From contig JBBELK010000446.1 in assembly GCA_037783545.1 (NCBI GenBank), positions 1 through 64,000 of the forward strand: a DNA stretch of 64,000 nt, written 5' to 3'. Shown here in pieces: positions 51,029 through 61,254 of the stretch. The stretch is from Henricia sp. BOLD:AAB3569 (lineage: Eukaryota > Echinodermata > Asteroidea > Spinulosida > Echinasteridae). The notes under the pieces were generated by a model. It was not told the DNA's origin, did no database searches, and saw only the letters and a program-made list of their open reading frames with translations. Both the position numbers and the translations under genes were made by a program. Positions within the stretch are counted from its first letter, which is position 1. Each line of letters opens with the position of its first letter.

Positions 51029-54000
51029 TGAGTCAACGGCCGTAGAAATGTACACCAGCGCGGCGCAGGGTGTCCCAACAGCCACGGTTAGGGGAATAAC
51101 CACGCAGCCGAGCTCCGTTTTCCCTAAACTCTGAAATTTCTCCGTCATTTCCCAGCGAAAATCTGTCAATTTTGCATGACAAGTGCGGAATATATACACT
51201 TTGGAGCATGCAAAATTTGAAGTTGGTTGGAAATTCCTTGATTTCCAAATTTGCCGGCATTTGGGACACACTTTGACCTAATTCCCGTCACAATCTGGGG
51301 TGAGTCAACGGCCGTAGAAATGTACACCAGCGCATGCGCAGGGTGTCCCAACAGCCACGGTTAGGGGAATAACCACGCAGCCGAGCTCCGTTTTCCCTAA
51401 ACTCTGAAATTTCTCCGTCATTTCCCAGCGAAAATCTGTCAATTTTGCATGACAAGTGCGGAATATATACAGTTTGGAGCATGCAAAATTTGAAGTTGGT
51501 TGAAAAATTCCTTGATTTCCAAATTTGCCGGTATTTGGGACACACTTTGACCTAATTCCCGTCACAATCTGGGGTGAGTCAACGGCCGTACAAATGTACA
51601 CCAGCGCGGCGCATGCGCAGGGTGTCCCAACAGCCACGGTTAGGGGAATAACCACGCAGCCGAGCTCCGTTTTCCCTAAACTCTGAAATTTCTCCGTCAT
51701 TTCCCAGCGAAATTCTGTCAATTTTGCATGACAAGTGCGGAATATATACAGTTTGGAGCATGCAAAATTTGAAGTTGGTTGGAAAATTCCTTGATTTCCA
51801 AATTTGCCGGCATTTGGGACACACTTTGACCTAATTCCCGTCACAATCTGGGGTGAGTCAACGGCCGTACAAATGTATACCAGCGCGGCGCAGTGTGTCC
51901 CAACAGCCACGGTTAGGGGAATAACCACGCAGCCGAGCTCCGTTTTCCCTAAACTCTGAAATTTCTCCGTCATTTTCCAGCGAAAATCTGTCAATTTTGC
52001 ATGACAAGTGCGGAATATATACAGTTTGGAGCATGCAAAATTTGAAGTTGGTTGGAAAATTCCTTGATTTCCAAATTTGCCGGCATTTGGGACACACTTT
52101 GACCTAATTCCCGTCACAATCTGGGGTGAGTCAACGGCCGTAGAAATGTACACCAGCGCGGCGCAGGGTGTCCCAACAGCCACGGTTAGGGGAATAACCA
52201 CGCAGCCGAGCTCCGTTTTTCCTAAACTCTGAAATTTCTCCGTCATTTCCCAGCGAAAATCTGTCAATTTTGCATGACAAGTGCGGAATATATACAGTTT
52301 GGAGCATGCAAAATTTGAAGTTGGTTGGAAAATTCCTTGATTTCCAAATTTGCCGGCATTTGGGACACACTTTGACCTAATTCCCGTCACAATCTGGGGT
52401 GAGTCAACGGCCGTACAAATGTACACCAGCGCGGCGCATGCGCAGGGTGTCCCAACAGCCACGGTTAGGGGAATAACCACGCAGCCGAGCTCCGTTTTCC
52501 CTAAACTCTGAAATTTCTCCGTCATTTCCCAGCGAAAATCTGTCAATTTTGCATGACAAGTGCGGAATATATACAGAGTGGAGCGTGCAAAATTTGAAGT
52601 TGGTTGGAAAATTCTTTGATTTCCAAATTTGCCGGCATTTGGGACACACTTTGACCTAATTCCCGTCACAATCTGGGGTGAGTCAACGGCCGTAGAAATG
52701 TACACCAGCGCGGCGCAGGGTGTCCCAACAGCCACGGTTAGGGGAATAACCACGCAGCCGAGCTCCGTTTTCCCTAAACTCTGAAATTTCTCCGTCATTT
52801 CCCAGCGAAAATCTGTCAATTTTGCATGACAAGTGCGGAATATATACAGTTTGGAGCATGCAAAATTTGAAGTTGGTTGGAAAATTCCTTGATTTCCAAA
52901 TTTGCCGGCATTTGGGACACACTTTGACCTAATTTCCGTCACAATCTGGGGTGAGTCAACGGCCGTACAAATGTACACCAGCGCGGCGCATGCGCAGGGT
53001 GTCCCAACAGCCACGGTTAGGGGAATAACCACGCAGCCGAGCTCCGTTTTCCCTAAACTCTGAAATTTCTCCGTCATTTCCCAGCGAAAATCTGTCAATT
53101 TTGCATGACAAGTGCGGAATATATACAGTTTGGAGCATGCAAAATTTGAAGTTGGTTGGAAAATTCCTTGATTTCCAAATTTGCCGGCATTTGGGACACA
53201 CTTTGACCTAATTCCCGTCACAATCTGGGGTGAGTCAACGGCCGTAGAAATGTACACCAGCGCGGCGCAGGGTGTCCCAACAGCCACGGTTAGGGGAATA
53301 ACCACGCAGCCGAGCTCCGTTTTCCCTAAACTCTGAAATTTCTCCGTCATTTCCCAGCGAAAATCTGTCAATTTTGCATGACAAGTGCGGAATATATACA
53401 GTTTGGAGCATGCAAAATTTGAAGTTGGTTGGAAAATTCCTTGATTTTCAAATTTGCCGGCATTTGGGACACACTTTGACCTAATTCCCGTCACAATCTG
53501 GGGTGAGTCAACGGCCGTACAAATGTACACCAGCGCGGCGCATGCGCAGGGTGTCCCAACAGCCACGGTTAGGGGAATAACCACGCAGCCGAGCTCCGTT
53601 TTCCCTAAACTCTGAAATTTCTCCGTCATTTCCCAGCGAAAATATGTCAATTTTACATGACAAGTGCGGAATATATACAGTTTGGAGCATGCAAAATTTG
53701 AAGTTGGTTGGAAAATTCCTTGATTTCCAAATTTGCCGGCATATGGGACACACTTTGAACTAAATCCCGTCACAATCTGGGGTGAGTCAACGGCCGTACA
53801 AATGTACACCAGCGCGGCGCAGGGTGTCCCAACAGCCACGGTTAGGGGAATAACCACGCAGCCGAGCTCCGTTTTCCCTAAACTCTGAAATTTCTCCGTC
53901 ATTTCCCAGCGAAAATCTGTCAATTTTGCATGACAAGTGCGGAATATATACAGTTTGGAGCATGCAAAATTTGAAGTTGGTTGGAAAATTCCTTGATTTC

Positions 54001-55567
54001 CAAATTTGCCGGCATTTGGGACACACTTTGACCTAATTCCCGTCACAATCTGGGGTGAGTCAACGGCCGTACAAATATACACCAGCGCGGCGCATGCGCA
54101 GGGTGTCCCAACAGCCACGGTTAGGGGAATAACCACGCAGCCGAGCTCCGTTTTCCCTAAACTCTGAAATTTCTCCGTCATTTCCCAGCGAAAATCTGTA
54201 AATTTTGCATGACAAGTGCGGAATATATACAGTTTGGAGCGTGCACAATTTGAAGTTGGTTGGAAAATTCCTTGATTTCCAAATTTGCCGGCATTTGGGA
54301 CACACTTTGACCTAATTCCCGTCACAATCTGGGGTGAGTCAACGGCCGTAGAAATGTACACCAGCGCGGCGCAGGGTGTCCCAACAGCCACGGTTAGGGG
54401 AATAACCACGCAGCCGAGCTCCGTTTTCCCTAAACTCTGAAATTTCTCCGTCATTTCCCAGCGAAAATCTGTAAATTTTGCATGACAAGTGCGGAATATA
54501 TACAGTTTGGAGCGTGCACAATTTGAAGTTGGTTGGAAAATTCCTTGATTTCCAAATTTGCCGGCATTTGGGACACACTTTGACCTAATTCCCGTCACAA
54601 TCTGGGGTGAGTCAACGGCCGTAGAAATGTACACCAGCGCGGCGCAGGGTGTCCCAACAGCCACGGTTAGGGGAATAACCACGCAGCCGAGCTCCGTTTT
54701 CCCTAAACTCTGAAATTTCTCCGTCATTTCCCAGCGAAAATCTGTCAATTTTGCATGACAAGTGCGGAATATATACAGTTTGGAGCATGCAAAATTTGAA
54801 GTTGGTTGGAAAATTCCTTGATTTCCAAATTTGCCGGCATTTGGGACACACTTTGACCTAATTCCCGTCACAATCTGGGGTGAGTCAACGGCCGTACAAA
54901 TGTACACCAGCGCGGTGCAGGGTGTCCCAACAGCCACGGTTAGGGGAATAACCACGCAGCCAAGCTCCGTTTTCCCTAAACTCTGAAATTTCTCCGTCAT
55001 TTCCCAGCGAAAATCTGTCAATTTTGCATGACAAGTGCGGAATATATACAGTTTGGAGCATGCAAAATTTGAAGTTGGTTGGAAAATTCCTTGATTTCCA
55101 AATTTGCCGGCATTTGGGACACACTTTGACCTAATTTCCGTCACAATCTGGGGTGAGTCAACGGCCGTACAAATATACACCAGCGCGGCGCATGCGCAGG
55201 GTGTCCCAACAGCCACGGTTAGGGGAATAACCACGCAGCCGAGCTCCGTTTTCCCTAAACTCTGAAATTTCTCCGTCATTTCCCAGCGAAAATCTGTCAA
55301 TTTTGCATGACAAGTGCGGAATATATACAGTTTGGAGCGTGCAAAATTTGAAGTTGGTTGGAAAATTCTTTGATTTCCAAATTTGCCGGCATTTGGGACA
55401 CACTTTGACCTAATTCCCGTCACAATCTGGGGTGAGTCAACGGCCGTAGAAATGTACACCAGCGCGGCGCAGGGTGTCCCAACAGCCACGGTTAGGGGAA
55501 TAACCACGCAGCCGAGCTCCGTTTTCCCTAAACTCTGAAATTTCTCCGTCATTTCCCAGCGAAAATC

Positions 55568-56440
55568 TGTCAATTTTGCATGACAAGTGCGGAATATATA
55601 CAGTTTGGAGCATGCCAAATTTGAAGTTGGTTGGAAAATTCCTTGATTTCCAAATTTGCCGGCATTTGGGACACACTTTGACCTAATTCCCGTCACAATC
55701 TGGGGTGAGTCAACGGCCGTACAAATGTACACCAGCGCGGCGCATGCGCAGGGTGTCCCAACAGCCACGGTTAGGGGAATAACCACGCAGCCGAGCTCCG
55801 TTTTCCCTAAACTCTGAAATTTCTCCGTCATTTCCGAGCGAAAATCTGTCAATTTTGCATGACAAGTGCGGAATATATACAGTTTGGAGCATGCAAAATT
55901 TGAAGTTGGTGGGAAAATTCCTTGATTTCCAAATTTGCTGGCATTTGGGACACACTTTGACCTAATTCCCGTCACAATCTGGGGTGAGTCAACGGCCGTA
56001 CAAATGTACACCAGCGCGGCGCAGGGTGTCCCAACAGCCACGGTTAGGGGAATAACCACGCAGCCGAGCTCCGTTTTCCCTAAACTCTGAAATTTCTCCG
56101 TCATTTCCGAGCGAAAATCTGTCAATTTTGCATGACAAGTGCGGAATATATACAGTTTGGAGCATGCAAAATTTGAAGTTGGTGGGAAAATTCCTTGATT
56201 TCCAAATTTGCTGGCATTTGGGACACACTTTGACCTAATTCCCGTCACAATCTGGGGTGAGTCAACGGCCGTACAAATGTACACCAGCGCGGCGCAGGGT
56301 GTCCCAACAGCCACGGTTAGGGGAATAACCACGCAGCCGAGCTCCGTTTTCCCTAAACTCTGAAATTTCTCCGTCATTTCCGAGCGAAAATCTGTCAATT
56401 TTGCATGACAAGTGCGGAATATATACAGTTTGGAGCATGC
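55568..56440. repeat. Exact 3-monomer (825 bp) insertion inside a higher-order unit
   Basis: In sister units the A at 52679 and at 59563 is followed at once by a plain B (52952, 59836). In the middle unit the equivalent A (55433) is followed by 825 extra bp before the equivalent B (56531). The extra bases carry GAGCATGCCAAAT, TTTCCGAGCG, GGTGGGAAAA and TTTGCTGGC in the order found at 18.7-19.6 kb, exactly 36,848 bp upstream. The monomer entered at the left is completed at the right: CTAATTTCCGTC, the native end in both sister units, is at 56508-56519. Diagnostic bases confine the left junction to about 55568-55616 and the right to about 56392-56440. Confidence 0.85.
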
Positions 56441-57792
56441 AAAATTTGAAGTTGGTTGGAAAATTCCTTGATTTCCAAATTTGCCGGCATTTGGGACACA
56501 CTTTGACCTAATTTCCGTCACAATCTGGGGTGAGTCAACGGCCGTACAAATGTACACCAGCGCGGCGCATGCGCAGGGTGTCCCAACAGCCACGGTTAGG
56601 GGAATAACCACGCAGCCGAGCTCCGTTTTCCCTAAACTCTGAAATTTCTCCGTCATTTCCCAGCGAAAATCTGTCAATTTTGCATGACAAGTGCGGAATA
56701 TATACAGTTTGGAGCATGCAAAATTTGAAGTTGGTTGGAAAATTCCTTGATTTCCAAATTTGCCGGCATTTGGGACACACTTTGACCTAATTCCCGTCAC
56801 AATCTGGGGTGAGTCAACGGCCGTAGAAATGTACACCAGCGCGGCGCAGGGTGTCCCAACAGCCACGGTTAGGGGAATAACCACGCAGCCGAGCTCCGTT
56901 TTCCCTAAACTCTGAAATTTCTCCGTTATTTCCCAGCGAAAATCTGTCAATTTTGCATGACAAGTGCGGAATATATACAGTTTGGAGCATGCAAAATTTG
57001 AAGTCGGTTGGAAAATTCCTTGATTTTCAAATTTGCCGGCATTTGGGACACACTTTGACCTAATTCCCGTCACAATCTGGGGTGAGTCAACGGCCGTACA
57101 AATGTACACCAGCGCGGCGCATGCGCAGGGTGTCCCAACAGCCACGGTTAGGGGAATAACCACGCAGCCGAGCTCCGTTTTCCCTAAACTCTGAAATTTC
57201 TCCGTCATTTCCCAGCGAAAATATGTCAATTTTGCATGACAAGTGCGGAATATATACAGTTTGGAGCATGCAAAATTTGAAGTTGGTTGGAAAATTCCTT
57301 GATTTCCAAATTTGCCGGCATATGGGACACACTTTGAACTAAATCCCGTCACAATCTGGGGTGAGTCAACGGCCGTACAAATGTACACCAGCGCGGCGCA
57401 GGGTGTCCCAACAGCCACGGTTAGGGGAATAACCACGCAGCCGAGCTCCGTTTTCCCTAAACTCTGAAATTTCTCCGTCATTTCCCAGCGAAAATCTGTC
57501 AATTTTGCATGACAAGTGCGGAATATATACAGTTTGGAGCATGCAAAATTTGAAGTTGGTTGGAAAATTCCTTGATTTCCAAATTTGCCGGCATTTGGGA
57601 CACACTTTGACCTAATTCCCGTCACAATCTGGGGTGAGTCAACGGCCGTAGAAATGTACACCAGCGCGGCGCAGGGTGTCCCAACAGCCACGGTTAGGGG
57701 AATAACCAAGCAGCCGAGCTCCGTTTTCCCTAAACTCTGAAATTTCTCCGTCATTTCCCAGCGAAAATCTGTCAATTTTGCATGACAAGTGC

Positions 57793-57804
57793 GGAATTCA
57801 ACAG
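57793..57804. repeat. GGAATTCAACAG variant monomer, second
   Basis: The same rearranged core occurs 6,878 bp after the first, in an A with GTAGAAATG and AACCAAGCAG. The following GAGCATGC is GAGCAAGC here. Confidence 0.9.
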
Positions 57805-60800
57805 TTTGGAGCAAGCAAAATTTGAAGTTGGTTGGAAAATTCCTTGATTTCCAAATTTGCCGGCATTTGGGACACACTTTGACCTAATTCCCGTCACAAT
57901 CTGGGGTGAGTCAACGGCCGTACAAATGTACACCAGCGCGGCGCATGCGCAGGGTGTCCCAACAGCCACGGTTAGGGGAATAACCACGCAGCCGAGCTCC
58001 GTTTTCCCTAAACTCTGAAATTTCTCCGTCATTTCCCAGCGAAAATCTGTCAATTTTGCATGACAAGTGCGGAATATATACAGTTTGGAGCATGCAAAAT
58101 TTGAAGTTGGTTGGAAAATTCCTTGATTTCCAAATTTGCCGGCATTTGGGACACACTTTGACCTAATTCCCGTCACAATCTGGGGTGAGTCAACGGCCGT
58201 ACAAATGTACACCAGCGCGGTGCAGGGTGTCCCAACAGCCACGGTTAGGGGAATAACCACGCAGCCAAGCTCCGTTTTCCCTAAACTCTGAAATTTCTCC
58301 GTCATTTCCCAGCGAAAATCTGTCAATTTTGCATGACAAGTGCGGAATATATACAGTTTGGAGCATGCAAAATTTGAAGTTGGTTGGAAAATTCCTTGAT
58401 TTCCAAATTTGCCGGCATTTGGGACACACTTTGACCTAATTCCCGTCACAATCTGGGGTGAGTCAACGGCCGTACAAATATACACCAGCGCGGCGCATGC
58501 GCAGGGTGTCCCAACAGCCACGGTTAGGGGAATAACCACGCAGCCGAGCTCCGTTTTCCCTAAACTCTGAAATTTCTCCGTCATTTCCCAGCGAAAATCT
58601 GTAAATTTTGCATGACAAGTGCGGAATATATACAGTTTGGAGCGTGCACAATTTGAAGTTGGTTGGAAAATTCCTTGATTTCCAAATTTGCCGGCATTTG
58701 GGACACACTTTGACCTAATTCCCGTCACAATCTGGGGTGAGTCAACGGCCGTAGAAATGTACACCAGCGCGGCGCAGGGTGTCCCAACAGCCACGGTTAG
58801 GGGAATAACCACGCAGCCGAGCTCCGTTTTCCCTAAACTCTGAAATTTCTCCGTCATTTCCCAGCGAAAATCTGTAAATTTTGCATGACAAGTGCGGAAT
58901 ATATACAGTTTGGAGCGTGCACAATTTGAAGTTGGTTGGAAAATTCCTTGATTTCCAAATTTGCCGGCATTTGGGACACACTTTGACCTAATTCCCGTCA
59001 CAATCTGGGGTGAGTCAACGGCCGTAGAAATGTACACCAGCGCGGCGCAGGGTGTCCCAACAGCCACGGTTAGGGGAATAACCACGCAGCCGAGCTCCGT
59101 TTTCCCTAAACTCTGAAATTTCTCCGTCATTTCCCAGCGAAAATCTGTCAATTTTGCATGACAAGTGCGGAATATATACAGTTTGGAGCATGCAAAATTT
59201 GAAGTTGGTTGGAAAATTCCTTGATTTCCAAATTTGCCGGCATTTGGGACACACTTTGACCTAATTTCCGTCACAATCTGGGGTGAGTCAACGGCCGTAC
59301 AAATATACACCAGCGCGGCGCATGCGCAGGGTGTCCCAACAGCCACGGTTAGGGGAATAACCACGCAGCCGAGCTCCGTTTTCCCTAAACTCTGAAATTT
59401 CTCCGTCATTTCCCAGCGAAAATCTGTCAATTTTGCATGACAAGTGCGGAATATATACAGTTTGGAGCGTGCAAAATTTGAAGTTGGTTGGAAAATTCTT
59501 TGATTTCCAAATTTGCCGGCATTTGGGACACACTTTGACCTAATTCCCGTCACAATCTGGGGTGAGTCAACGGCCGTAGAAATGTACACCAGCGCGGCGC
59601 AGGGTGTCCCAACAGCCACGGTTAGGGGAATAACCACGCAGCCGAGCTCCGTTTTCCCTAAACTCTGAAATTTCTCCGTCATTTCCCAGCGAAAATCTGT
59701 CAATTTTGCATGACAAGTGCGGAATATATACAGTTTGGAGCATGCAAAATTTGAAGTTGGTTGGAAAATTCCTTGATTTCCAAATTTGCCGGCATTTGGG
59801 ACACACTTTGACCTAATTTCCGTCACAATCTGGGGTGAGTCAACGGCCGTACAAATGTACACCAGCGCGGCGCATGCGCAGGGTGTCCCAACAGCCACGG
59901 TTAGGGGAATAACCACGCAGCCGAGCTCCGTTTTCCCTAAACTCTGAAATTTCTCCGTCATTTCCCAGCGAAAATCTGTCAATTTTGCATGACAAGTGCG
60001 GAATATATACAGTTTGGAGCATGCAAAATTTGAAGTTGGTTGGAAAATTCCTTGATTTCCAAATTTGCCGGCATTTGGGACACACTTTGACCTAATTCCC
60101 GTCACAATCTGGGGTGAGTCAACGGCCGTAGAAATGTACACCAGCGCGGCGCAGGGTGTCCCAACAGCCACGGTTAGGGGAATAACCACGCAGCCGAGCT
60201 CCGTTTTCCCTAAACTCTGAAATTTCTCCGTCATTTCCCAGCGAAAATCTGTCAATTTTGCATGACAAGTGCGAAATATATACAGTTTGGAGCATGCAAA
60301 ATTTGAAGTTGGTTGGAAAATTCCTTGATTTTCAAATTTGCCGGCATTTGGGACACACTTTGACCTAATTCCCGTCACAATCTGGGGTGAGTCAACGGCC
60401 GTACAAATGTACACCAGCGCGGCGCATGCGCAGGGTGTCCCAACAGCCACGGTTAGGGGAATAACCACGCAGCCGAGCTCCGTTTTCCCTAAACTCTGAA
60501 ATTTCTCCGTCATTTCCCAGCGAAAATATGTCAATTTTGCATGACAAGTGCGGAATATATACAGTTTGGAGCATGCAAAATTTGAAGTTGGTTGGAAAAT
60601 TCCTTGATTTCCAAATTTGCCGGCATATGGGACACACTTTGAACTAAATCCCGTCACAATCTGGGGTGAGTCAACGGCCGTACAAATGTACACCAGCGCG
60701 GCGCAGGGTGTCCCAACAGCCACGGTTAGGGGAATAACCACGCAGCCGAGCTCCGTTTTCCCTAAACTCTGAAATTTCTCCGTCATTTCCCAGCGAAAAT

Positions 60801-61096
60801 CTGTCATTTTGCATGACAAGTGCGGAATATATACAGTTTGGAGCATGCAAAATTTGAAGTTGGTTGGAAAATTCCTTGATTTCCAAATTTGCCGGCATTT
60901 GGGACACACTTTGACCTAATTCCCGTCACAATCTGGGGTGAGTCAACGGCCGTAGAAATGTACACCAGCGCGGCGCAGGGTGTCCCAACAGCCACGGTTA
61001 GGGGAATAACCAAGCAGCCGAGCTCCGTTTTCCCTAAACTCTGAAATTTCTCCGTCATTTCCCAGCGAAAATCTGTCAATTTTGCATGACAAGTGC

Positions 61097-61108
61097 GGAA
61101 TTCAACAG
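61097..61108. repeat. GGAATTCAACAG variant monomer, third
   Basis: The same rearranged core occurs 3,304 bp after the second, again in an A with GTAGAAATG and AACCAAGCAG, so it travels with the right higher-order unit. Confidence 0.9.
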
Positions 61109-61254
61109 TTTGGAGCATGCAAAATTTGAAGTTGGTTGGAAAATTCCTTGATTTCCAAATTTGCCGGCATTTGGGACACACTTTGACCTAATTCCCGTCA
61201 CAATCTGGGGTGAGTCAACGGCCGTAGAAATGTACACCAGCGCGGCGCAGGGTG

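Noticed and set aside
43335-57877. Two further minus-strand frames of 2,554 and 2,190 codons, and a shorter one continuing to 60909.
   Set aside because: Same repeat and same explanation. Their borders fall at C monomers and at EcoRI-variant monomers, where length modulo three changes.
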